This document shows, one piece after another, positions 23,443-33,365 of a DNA stretch of 64,000 nucleotides (within the stretch, counting starts at the first letter, position 1; each line of letters opens with the position of its first letter). The position numbers were made by a program, and so were the translations under genes. Origin of the DNA: Wyeomyia smithii (taxonomy: Eukaryota > Arthropoda > Insecta > Diptera > Culicidae); NCBI RefSeq assembly GCF_029784165.1, contig NC_073696.1, forward strand, positions 180,971,825 to 181,035,824, written 5' to 3'. Under the pieces are notes generated by a model that was given only the letters and a program-made list of their open reading frames with translations, was not told the DNA's origin and did not search any database.

Positions 23443-23628
23443 TAAAATAGTTAGTTTTGCTTCAAATAATAATTTTGGCATAGAGCTTTATCCTTAACAT
23501 ATAAGGCCTACTATGGGGTATATATCAAAAATCTAAAATAGGAACCAAAAATTCTACAATAATTCGACCAGTTTTCAATTGGGAAAATTACTACGCTTTC
23601 GCTTTTCATTGCATCACTTGACCAATTC

Positions 23629-24045
23629 CAGAGATGCCAGATGTTTTTGTAAAATGTCTGCAGTTGCTCGAAAACCTGAAAAAATCTGCTTGAAATCTGA
23701 AAAAAATCTATTATCCGCGATTTGAAAAAATTCCCGCATAATCAATAACCATAAATGGATGATAACTCCTATGATTTAACTATAGCCCATACAGTCAGGA
23801 TTATATCCTGAACTAGTTGTTAGTCACGTTTTATGGTTATTGATTATGCGGGTTTCGCTCACGCAGGCAAAAGTCAGCGGAAATCTGCACACATTTTGAG
23901 AAAATCTGCGTAAATTTAAAGAGACTCTGACGAAAATCTGCAGAAACTATTAAAAATCTACAAACATCTGCGAATCAATAGAAATCTGCACACGGACTTA
24001 AAAAATCTGCGTTTTGCAGACAAATCTGTACATCTGGTTTCCCTG
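23629..24045. mobile_element. hAT-like non-autonomous element with ATCTGC sub-terminal repeats
   Basis: Left end CAGAGATGCCAGATG; right end read inward CAGGGAAACCAGATG. Flanking 8-mers ACCAATTC and GCCAATCC match at 6 of 8 positions. (A)AATCTGC repeats occur throughout. The 23-bp perfect inverted repeat at 23733-23852 lies inside it. The same terminal family appears in the ALKBH6 intron (45521-46065). Confidence 0.6.
23733..23852. repeat. perfect 23-bp inverted repeat with 74-bp loop
   Basis: The arm at 23733-23755 begins CCCGCATAATCAATAACC. Its exact complement ends at 23852. The loop contains a near-palindrome, TCAGGATTATATCCTGA. It is probably a small MITE nested in 23629-24045. Confidence 0.75.
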
Positions 24046-25106
24046 GCCAATCCCCCTGCCAGCAGCAAGTGGATGGCGGCATGCAATTCTTTTTTATCGA
24101 GCCCCGAAGAAAATCGCATAAGGATCTGTCAAAAATTTCTTTACAAAATAAATGCAGCATTTTTCGAGTGGGAATGAGACAAATGTAGGGCTAAGAGATT
24201 TAGGGCGACGCAGGTACACCGCCTTCATAAACTACTCAAACAGTGATTTTATTCAGAGTAAATGGTACCATTCGAGTAGCTCATTTTGTACCAACTTTTT
24301 TGGAAGATTTCTTCCTGAGTGTTACGTATGTCTTATGTATGTGATAATTACCCTCCATTGCATTGGAAATTTATCAAACTCAATTATCTGTTCTAGTTAT
24401 TTTTTACCACCATCCGAAAAACTTCCATTTTTTTACTGCAAACGTTAACAAGCAGTATCCGGCTGAACTATAGTTTAATAAATACAAATATTCCACAATT
24501 TTTTTCGCTGGGACAGTAGGTACTCGTATTTAACCCTCAAATGCGCAATGTTGTTTTTAAAACACTACTTAAAACGTTTTAAAGTATACGTATTTTAGTA
24601 TTTTTAGACATATAATTCATTAGAACAGCTCTCTAGACTCTAACGAAAAAAACTTAACAGCTGGAAGTACTGTGTTTTAATGTTTTGTTTTTATTTTTGC
24701 TGTCAAAATCTCGGAAACGAAAAAATACATGGCGAGATTCCCGACTGCTGTTGACTGTCTTTGAAAATAAATTTTAAAATGAGGTAGTGGTTAATGAAAA
24801 TGTCTGAATTATTATAAATTATACTGACAAAAGGTCAATTTTGAAGTTACTGTTAACAAAAGTTATTGTTTAGACTTCATTCAGCGATCAAGTCACAGTG
24901 TTGTTTAAAAACAACATGGTATTATTTGCACATCAAAAAGTCAATCTTTCAATTTTTTATGCATATTGGTTAGGTTTAGAGCAGTGAACCTGGTAAACAA
25001 AGATTTTATGTTTTTAGATGATTTTTTAACGTCGTGCGCATTTAAGATTTAAATTTTTTATTCATATTTTGTTTCCTAAGAAGACTACGGAAAATTTTTG
25101 AAACTT
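24046..25106 (+). repeat. 1061-bp tandem duplication, copy 1
   Basis: This matches 25107-26167 base for base except at three sites (24322/25383, 24678/25739 and 24696/25757), T in copy 1 and C in copy 2 at each. A 98-residue open frame (24152-24448) is in both copies but resembles no family; I do not call it a gene. Copy 1 starts exactly where the hAT-like element 23629-24045 ends. Confidence 0.95.
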
Positions 25107-26167
25107 GCCAATCCCCCTGCCAGCAGCAAGTGGATGGCGGCATGCAATTCTTTTTTATCGAGCCCCGAAGAAAATCGCATAAGGATCTGTCAAAAATTTC
25201 TTTACAAAATAAATGCAGCATTTTTCGAGTGGGAATGAGACAAATGTAGGGCTAAGAGATTTAGGGCGACGCAGGTACACCGCCTTCATAAACTACTCAA
25301 ACAGTGATTTTATTCAGAGTAAATGGTACCATTCGAGTAGCTCATTTTGTACCAACTTTTTTGGAAGATTTCTTCCTGAGTGCTACGTATGTCTTATGTA
25401 TGTGATAATTACCCTCCATTGCATTGGAAATTTATCAAACTCAATTATCTGTTCTAGTTATTTTTTACCACCATCCGAAAAACTTCCATTTTTTTACTGC
25501 AAACGTTAACAAGCAGTATCCGGCTGAACTATAGTTTAATAAATACAAATATTCCACAATTTTTTTCGCTGGGACAGTAGGTACTCGTATTTAACCCTCA
25601 AATGCGCAATGTTGTTTTTAAAACACTACTTAAAACGTTTTAAAGTATACGTATTTTAGTATTTTTAGACATATAATTCATTAGAACAGCTCTCTAGACT
25701 CTAACGAAAAAAACTTAACAGCTGGAAGTACTGTGTTTCAATGTTTTGTTTTTATTCTTGCTGTCAAAATCTCGGAAACGAAAAAATACATGGCGAGATT
25801 CCCGACTGCTGTTGACTGTCTTTGAAAATAAATTTTAAAATGAGGTAGTGGTTAATGAAAATGTCTGAATTATTATAAATTATACTGACAAAAGGTCAAT
25901 TTTGAAGTTACTGTTAACAAAAGTTATTGTTTAGACTTCATTCAGCGATCAAGTCACAGTGTTGTTTAAAAACAACATGGTATTATTTGCACATCAAAAA
26001 GTCAATCTTTCAATTTTTTATGCATATTGGTTAGGTTTAGAGCAGTGAACCTGGTAAACAAAGATTTTATGTTTTTAGATGATTTTTTAACGTCGTGCGC
26101 ATTTAAGATTTAAATTTTTTATTCATATTTTGTTTCCTAAGAAGACTACGGAAAATTTTTGAAACTT
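25107..26167 (+). repeat. 1061-bp tandem duplication, copy 2
   Basis: The head-to-tail second copy directly follows copy 1 with no spacer. The junction reads GAAACTT|GCCAATCCCC, and after the end of copy 2 the sequence continues TGCATTGAAC. Three differences in 1061 bp imply a young duplication or an assembly duplication. Confidence 0.95.
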
Positions 26168-26181
26168 TGCATTGAACATAT

Positions 26182-27095
26182 TTTACAACAGACAAACAGA
26201 CGTGCCACTCCGGAGAAAAATTCTCAAAAATCTTCGTTTTTATTCGAAACTTTACACTCATGCGCCACCATGTGAGCTTATTGCTTACTAACTTATTTTC
26301 GTAAAACGGTTTTTGTCTTTGCTGATGAGTGTGCACGCTTGCTTATATCAACACCAGCGGCATTACTGACGGTATTCATCTTTTAAAATGAATGTGTAGT
26401 GGGGTGTCAATGAAAATGGCCATTTTGAGAAACCCTATACAAAATGTTCATCTACCTGAAAAAACACCCCGTGCTAAATTTCAGCTCAGTCGGACTCAAA
26501 ATCGGGTGCTGCAAAGCGATTGAATTTTGGCCTTTAAAAACCCAAAAATTAACCCAACGGAGTGGAGTGCATGAAATTTAGGTTTTCGAGATTTTTTTTC
26601 CTGGTCCCAGATGGCTCCAAATTGCATGAAACGTCCAGATCTGGTATCACCAGAAGAAAAAATTCTCGGTTTTGGTGATTTTTCTAATGTTTCAAGGTCA
26701 AACTTTGATCGTTTTGCGCCACCCCGTTTTTAGTCCGATGTAGTTAAAATTTTGCATAAGGTGTTTTTTTCTGGTGGAAGAACATTTTGTGTAGGGTTTT
26801 TTCTATAAATTTTCAGGTTGAATTTCTCCCATATAAGTGATTGGCACCCTAATGTGTACGCTTGCTTATAGCGACACTAGCGGCACAGACAAACAGACTT
26901 GCCTCTTCGAACAAAAATCATGGAAAATCTGTCCTTATCATGGAAAATCATGTCCTTATTCCGAAACATTACACTCATGCGCCACCATGTGAGCTTATTG
27001 CCTACTAACTTATTTTCGTAAAACGGGTTTCGTCTTTGCTAATGGGTGTGCACGCTTGCTTATAGCGACCCTAGCGGCGTTATTGCCCACTAAGC
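26182..27095 (+). repeat. diverged direct repeats around an inserted MITE
   Basis: About 26182-26365 and 26895-27090 share CAGACAAACAGAC, TTACACTCATGCGCCACCAT, ACTTATTTTCGTAAAACGG and GTGCACGCTTGCTTATA in the same order. The MITE 26399-26850 sits between them. Confidence 0.7.
26399..26850. mobile_element. 452-bp hAT-like MITE, TSD AATGTGTA
   Basis: A perfect 8-bp direct repeat, AATGTGTA (26391-26398 and 26851-26858), flanks inverted ends GGGGTGTCAATGAAAATGG and, read inward from the right, AGGGTGCCAATCACTTATAT. Further inverted words occur inside, such as CCCTATACAAAATGTTC against GAACATTTTGTGTAGGG. No coding sequence. Confidence 0.75.
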
Positions 27096-27149
27096 AAAAT
27101 TTCAAAATTATCGTTATTTTTCTGGTCGATGAAATCGTCATCGAGTGGC

Positions 27150-27320
27150 ACTTTTGTCTGTCTGTGGGCGAACTGTCATTGTAGCGATTTCGAGCAGTTT
27201 TAATTCATGATTTAAAAATCGAACAACAACAGAAAATTTTTGAAAATCAGGTTTGGCTTAGAAAATGCAGCTTTTTCAGATGATTAAAAGAACTGATACA
27301 GCTAAACAGCTTCAGTTCAT
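27150..27320. repeat. partial MITE family A copy
   Basis: GAACTGTCATTGTAGCGATT, CGAGCAGTTTTAATTCATGA and CTGATACAGCTAAAC match the right half of family A (compare 48900-49061). The left half is missing. Confidence 0.5.
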
Positions 27321-29865
27321 ACTGTTCATACCGTACATCGTTTTTTAAGCACAAAAATTATGGTTCAGGTGTCGGCTGCTCGATTGAATCGGTTTTCATG
27401 CACAGTGTGAAGAAAACAAAGCGACGAATACAAGTGTGAAAGGTTTATTTTAGTTTTCATTCGTCATAAGATTACGAAAATTTATTCGTACTAATTTTAT
27501 ATGAATACTGATTTTATATTGATAAAAGTTTTTTTTTTTCAATCAGATGTCGCTTTTGAGTCGAATATCGGTTGGCGTATTAACTGTTTTTGGCTTGTAA
27601 CATAGACTAAAGAAATTTCAATCATCTAAGCTTGTAACGAGTCTGTATTTGAACCGGGGCACAGTGGGGAATCGCTGGCCATCAGCCAAAAATTGTTTTT
27701 TTCGTTAGCTGTTTCATAATATTTTTCCTTTATTGCTATAACACTCAAGCGTCTAAATCTAAAATTTGGACGCAAGATCATAAAATCTGAATATTTTATG
27801 ACTTTTCAAAGCTTGGCATACTGACGTTTTTTGACATTTTTTTGAAAAAAGTACATTACTTTGAAACGCTCTGTAGCTTCAATGATAGCTTGGATTTTTT
27901 GACGTCCAAGGAAAAGTTGTTGTAACAATTGTGCAAAACAAACCCCTTTCATTAGATATTGTAATATTTGGTCACAGTAGCCCTGACACTAAAAAAAATT
28001 AATAAAAGGTGATTTTTTTGTAGAAAACTAGCTTAAAAGTTTAGTTGTTGCAGTTTGCCACGGTTGTGACTACATTCAAATTTTAGGTAAAAACGTAAGC
28101 ATTCAAATGCATACTGTCCGCTGTAGCGCAAAACTGTGCTAATTGTCACTTTAGTGAAAAAAGCGATAACAGATTTTTTTTATTTTTTTTTATTTTGAAG
28201 TTGAAATTTCATCCATGATTAATTTTAATCATAACCATGATACCCAATTAATGAAAATTTATGATATCGAACTCAATCCGTAAGAATAAAATATAAATTT
28301 GGGTAAAAATCACAAAATTTATGAATAAAAAGTTATAAAAACACATGTTAAAAAAGAAAACAATAAACAAATATTTATGAAATCTTAATTATGTCAAACT
28401 AATTTATCACATTCTGTATATTTAAAACAATATTGAAATCATTCAGCCCTTTTATTTATGATTTATGATCATGAAATTCGCTAAACTGATTGAAGTTTCA
28501 AATCTTAGCAGCAAATTCATTCCATTAAGCTCCGGCTAACAATAGCCCGTTTGCAGATTGCTTTTGCTTCGCACTCGATTGCATACAAAAGTAAAGCACA
28601 CAGTTTTCTGTATGAGAAAAAAAAAACAAAAAATATTCGTCGCCTTCCGCATCTTTTCGTATTCATTCTGAACGTTATGTGATTCCAGTGTCTTGGTTTT
28701 CAAATTCATAAATTCGTCAAATTTTATTATGGAGCCTTTTGCTTCAACGGCACCACCTAATCAAAGATAACTAGAGCAAGATACCTAACTTCCATATTTT
28801 TCATACATTTTGAACACGACCGATTTCCGACGGTTAGTGCTGCCATCTGATGACTTAAATTCTCATAAAATTGTCACTATGAGCAAAACCGATTTATCGT
28901 GCATAGTCCGCAATTGATCGTTGAGCTGTTCAAGATTGTATATGAAAAGGGTGTAGCAGTTTGGTCAGCTCGATGCTTAAGCTAACATCGCGGCTAACAT
29001 GCAGATTAATGATATTGTTATTTATTGCAACTTAATGCTATTGCCATATTTTTTGCACTTCAGAAAAGTGTGACATTGACTATCAGAGTGGGGGTTTATA
29101 TTGAGGGGTTATATTTATTTTCAGATCCCATTCTACCAAAACTTAAAGTTTGATATGTCGCAAGCCAGGTTTCAGAACCATTGTGCTTATGGTCAGGTTC
29201 ACCCAGGCAGACTATTTTTGCTTTATTAACCTCGGTAAGAGTGGAAAACTTGACTGTAGACCGTGCTCATAGCGGTTATCAGGAATTTCTGATGGTACGC
29301 TTAATTTTAAATGATGCGCCGGTAATTCTTGATTCTTCCGGAACGTTTTATGTTTGAGAAATAAACATTCGTACACATTGTTATCATTTTTCGGATGGCA
29401 GCACCGTACAGTCGTCCACATGGATACTGAAAAAATTGTTTCACCTTTCAGCAGTCATGTCTTGACCTTTTTTTTTTTATTCTTGATATCAATAATAATA
29501 GAAGGCCCAATCGCAAAAAGCATAACGGGGCCGAAAATTCTGTTGGAGTAGGGAAAAGCCTGTTTGAGTAGAATAAATATAGTTATTCCTCCTCGAATAG
29601 GCATAAAAACCCTCTCATCTTTTCATGCAAATAAATACAATTATAAATATATTACAAATCAAAATATTTAAAACTAGGAAAGAATATTGATCCTCAACTC
29701 TTGATAAATTTTGCAGCATCGACAGTCCAATATAAGTTCGTCTCTCGTCTGTTGCAGCAGATGTGGTGGTAAGTACGTGTTGTGGCTCTACTGCAGCATG
29801 GGTCGTTTATGGTTTATAGCGATTTCATTAGCAGTTTGTTATTTCCATACTATAAAGAAAAAAAA
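27321..29865. other. non-coding AT-rich interval
   Basis: No supported gene. GGGGCACAGTGGGGAA near 27656 looks like a hAT-type terminus, but no partner end was found. A minus frame at 29212-29421 is open for 69 residues with no recognisable family. Confidence 0.4.
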
Positions 29866-29869
29866 ATCA

Positions 29870-30243
29870 TTAAATCTGAACTTTGATGGCTTTCAGGAAT
29901 CCGTAGATAAGCTGCATGTACGGTAAGTCTCGCCTACCCAGAATATCACGCACCGTGACGTTGGACTGTATTCCTCCGGCCCTAAGGGAGTCTAAAAGTT
30001 GGGATCTGGCGCCACAGTACTCAGTGCATACCCAAACAATATGCTCAATGTTATGGTATCCCTGTCCACAAACGCAAAGACTGCTATTCGTGAGCCCAAT
30101 ACGCAAGAGATGCGCGTCAAGTCCATAGTGATTGGACATAAGCCGAGACATCACACGAATGAAGTCTCGACCTACATCCAACCGCCCGAACCACGGTTTC
30201 GTCGATACCACAGGGATGATAGAGTGTAACCATCGTCCCAATT
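29870..30243 (-). pseudogene. I-clade LINE ORF2 C-terminal tail
   Basis: The frame reads QLGRWLHSIIPVV, GLDAHLLRIGLTNSSLCVCG and HNIEHIVWVCTEY, the post-RNase H region with a Cys/His cluster typical of I-clade elements. It ends at GFLKAIKVQI and a short A-rich stretch, giving the element's 3' end. It is cut from the RNase H by the MITE 30244-30536. Confidence 0.75.
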
Positions 30244-30536
30244 GGGTCCTAAAGCTATACCAGTTTTTATATAACATTTGAAAAAGCCCGTTTATCGTTT
30301 TCCTTCGATTTTTAAATGAAGAGTGAAAAAACTGCTCGGAAGGTCTAAGTTGACGTTTCGCCCATGTACGGTATATGAGAGAGCTGTCATTAAAGGCATT
30401 TCGAGCAGTTTTTAATTTTTCATTTAAAATCGAAGGAAAACGATAAACATTTTTAAAAAATCACATTTTGCTCAGAAAATTGCACTCTTTCAGCTGATAT
30501 ATAAAAATCAGAAAACCGTTTTAAACTTTAGGACCC
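30244..30536. mobile_element. MITE family A, complete 293-bp copy, TSD AATT
   Basis: Ends GGGTCCTAAAG and CTTTAGGACCC are flanked by AATT (30240-30243 and 30537-30540). The empty site can be deduced from the LINE frame (GELG|RWLHS). The interior is a near-complete hairpin around the CTGCTC/GAGCAG core. Confidence 0.85.
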
Positions 30537-31117
30537 AATTCCCCTTTGTCCCATGAGGCCTGCCAGCTAAGAAGTGTCTTCTGACGAGAAATTTCAAAGA
30601 ATTCATTGTAAGCAATGGGTCTTTCATAAATATCACCGTTTATTGAGCCCACCTTAGCTAGAGAGTCAGCCCTCTCATTGCCCGGAATGGAACAATGAGA
30701 AGGTACCCATGCTAAGGTAATCTGGGTTGATTTTGCGGATAAAGCACTCAGATTCTCCCGTATTTTCCCCAGGAAATACGGAAAGTGCTTCACATCCTTC
30801 ATCGATCGAAGAGCCTCAATAGAACTGAGACTGTCCGTAAAGATGAAGTAATGGTCCGTGGGCATTGTTTCGATAATCCCAAGGGTATACTGAATTGCAG
30901 CTAATTTTGCGACGTAAACAGAAGCAGGATTGTCGAGCTTATAGGAGGCGGTGAAATTGTTATTGAAGATACCGAAGCCAGTGGACCCGTTGAGAAGTGA
31001 TCCGTCAGTGTAGAACGCATTGTCACAGTTGATGTTCCTATAATTATTAAAAAAAAATATTTTCGGGATCTGCTGCACGCGTAAGTGATCCGGGAATCCA
31101 CGAGTTTCTTTCATCAT
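30537..31117 (-). pseudogene. LINE RNase H domain with a lost catalytic Glu
   Basis: RNase H fold motifs in order: FYTDGSLLNGSTGFGIF (first Asp), YVAKLAAIQYTL, FTDSLSSIEALRS (Asp), then WVPSHCSIPGNERADSLAK (His and last Asp). In active enzymes the second motif is AELxAI. Here it is AKLAAI (codon AAA), so the catalytic Glu is replaced by Lys, consistent with a G-to-A change. The domain would remove RNA from the RNA-DNA hybrid during retrotransposition. Confidence 0.85.
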
Positions 31118-31740
31118 GGATGCATCGAAAAATACAGTATGAGGAAGGATTTATACTTTGGGACATGTGATTGAAATACACAGTCATGAAACGGGATTGA
31201 GAATGAAGTTCAACAAGCCTATCAAAATTTTCAATCACCAAGGGGTTCAAAACCTCACATTTGATGAGAATACGAGTAGTCAGATCCCAGAAACGGTCTT
31301 TTAATGGTAAAACGCCCGCCAAAACTTCCAAACTCATCGTATGGGTCGAATGCATGCAGCCTAAGGCGATACGCAAGCAACGATATTGTAGTCGTTCCAG
31401 CTTGATTAAGTGGGTGTTTGCAGCGGAGCGAAAACAAAAACACCCGTACTCAATCACAGACAATATCGTTGTTTTATACAGCCTTATAAGGTCTCCTGGG
31501 TGGGCTCCACACCACGATCCGGTTATTGTCCGGAGAAAATTCACTCTTTGTTGGCATTTTTTAATCAGATACCTAACATGACATCCCCAGGTGCCTTTAG
31601 AGTCAAACCAGATACCAAGATATTTATGTACCAAAGCCTGAGAGATCGTTTCACCCATCAGCTTTAAGTGGAGCCGAGCTGGCTCACGCTTCCTAGAAAA
31701 AACTACTATCTCAGTCTTCTCCGCGGAGAATTCGATACCT
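31047..31740 (-). pseudogene. LINE ORF2 region after the RT core
   Basis: The open frame from 31658 reads HKYLGIWFDSKGTWGCHVRY, then IEYGCFCFRSAANTHLIKLE and RLQYRCLRIALG, the thumb/connection block common to I and Jockey elements. It overlaps the RNase H frame and is offset from the RT frame, so at least one frameshift separates them. Confidence 0.8.
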
Positions 31741-31751
31741 AGCTGTAGAGC

Positions 31752-32594
31752 TCAAGCAGACAAATCGTTCAAGGTATCTTGCAATGGTCCTTGCAAATCG
31801 GCAGCTCTGGTTCCTGCCACAGAAACCACGCTGTCGTCTGCAAGTTGTCTTATCGTGCATAAATTTGCCAGACAATCATCAATGTCATTTACATAGAAAT
31901 TATAAAGAAGGGGGCTTAGACATGAGCCCTGGGGAAGACCCATGTAACTAATTTGAAATGTTGCCAGATCACCATGCGTAAAATGCATGTGTTTTTCGGA
32001 CAACAAATTATGCAAGAAATTGTTTAAAATTGGAGAAAATCCTTGTCGGTGAAGTTTACCCGAAAGAATGTCAATAGAAACGGAATCAAAAGCCCCCTTA
32101 ATGTCCAAAAACACGAATGCCATCTGCTCTTTGTGAGCAAACGCGAGCTGAATTTCTGTAGAAAGCAACGCAAGACAATCATTCATCCCTTTGGCACGGC
32201 GGAAACCAAATTGAGTATTTGATAGTAGACCATTTGTTTCGACCCAATGGTTCAAGCGACGGAGTATCATTTTCTCCATCAATTTCCGGATACAGGATAG
32301 CATTGCAATCGGCCTATACGAATTGTGATCGGATGCTGGTTTTCCCGGTTTTTGGATGGCGATCACCTTCACTTCCCTGCAATTCTGTGGTACAAAATTT
32401 TGCTCCAGGAACTTATTGAACAAGTTCAATAAGCGCCTCTTGGCAGTGCTGGGTAGATTCTTCAACAATTGTTATTGTTACAGGAGAGAAGGGCAATTGA
32501 AAATTCTGCCATCGAAAAAGGTGATTCTATCACGTCTTAGCCCGGAGACGCGTCGCGAACAATGTTATTCGCAGGAACAGCGTCCGGACATACT
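31752..32594 (-). pseudogene. LINE reverse transcriptase (I clade), LADD active site
   Basis: The open stretch 32468-31752 reads KPASDHNSYRPIAMLSCIRK, NTQFGFRRAKGMNDCL, AFVFLDIKGAFDSVSI (first catalytic Asp), YMGLPQGSCLSPLLYNFYVN and QLADDSVVSV. The usual (Y/F)ADD has become LADD, but both Asp remain. Upstream to 32594 the same protein continues (NNIVRDASPGL, DRITFFDGRIF) with two stops before LLKNLPS. Non-functional. Confidence 0.85.
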
Positions 32595-32746
32595 TTCCTG
32601 GTAGGGTTACCATTTGGCCGGGGTTAAAAATCAGGACAACTTTTTCCGGTACAAATTTAATATGAGCTGTTTTCTTTTTTTGAGGTATCAATAAATAAAC
32701 ACGTAATTAGATTGTTACACTTCAAAATACGCCACTCATTTATTTA

Positions 32747-32957
32747 GCAAAACAAAGCTTTGGTGCTACATTCCGATTCGGAACTTGACCTTCTGTTTAC
32801 TATACACAGACTTCGCAGCCAACCGTTAAGTGTACAGGACAATTGCGGGGCTAGCGCTACGATCCTACTGACACTAACAGTCTCTCTCGAGTCAAGACTC
32901 GAACCTACGACGACCGGCTCGTTAAACCAGCATCGTACCTCGAGACCAGCTAGGGAG
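32747..32957 (-). mobile_element. tRNA-related SINE with 14-bp target duplication
   Basis: It is flanked by CACTCATTTATTTA at 32733-32746 and 32958-32971. On the minus strand the tRNA-like head has the B-box-like GGTTCGAGTCTTGA. The body (GGACAATTGCGGGGCTAGCG on the plus strand) recurs at 55035-55255 and, shortened, at 7819-7891. Confidence 0.8.
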
Positions 32958-33030
32958 CACTCATTTATTTATTTAAAATATTTCTCGGACGATACAATTT
33001 TGCAACTTTGATTCATTAGGCATAAGTAGA

Positions 33031-33190
33031 GGGTTCGCCACAAAAAGCAGAATCACAAAAGGCAGAAGCACGAAAGGCAGAATCACGAAAAGCAGAACGT
33101 TATGATCTTACACGAAAGGCAGAATATTACATATGGCGGAAACATGAAAGGCAGAATTTCGAAGGGCACGAAAGGCAGAATCACTGAAAC
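33031..33190 (+). repeat. left minisatellite terminus of the MULE
   Basis: About ten degenerate copies of (A)GGCAGAATCACGAAA with spacer variation. Confidence 0.8.
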
Positions 33191-33365
33191 CAAACCCAGA
33201 GATGACACTAAACAAATTTACGAACAGTGCGAAGTAAAATAAATATAAAAGTATTATCGTAATAATATAATAATAAAAAAACAAGCAATAAAACTAACAG
33301 AAAAGATTCCTTTTATGATTTATGTATTTTTATACAGTTAAATTATGTTACACTCTACAAATTAT

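Noticed and set aside
24152..24448. 98-residue frame present in both tandem copies
   Set aside because: No domain, biased AT-rich composition; identity between copies reflects the recent duplication, not selection.
33031..33190. CRISPR-like array of short repeats
   Set aside because: Degenerate minisatellite with no uniform spacers, in a eukaryotic transposon end.
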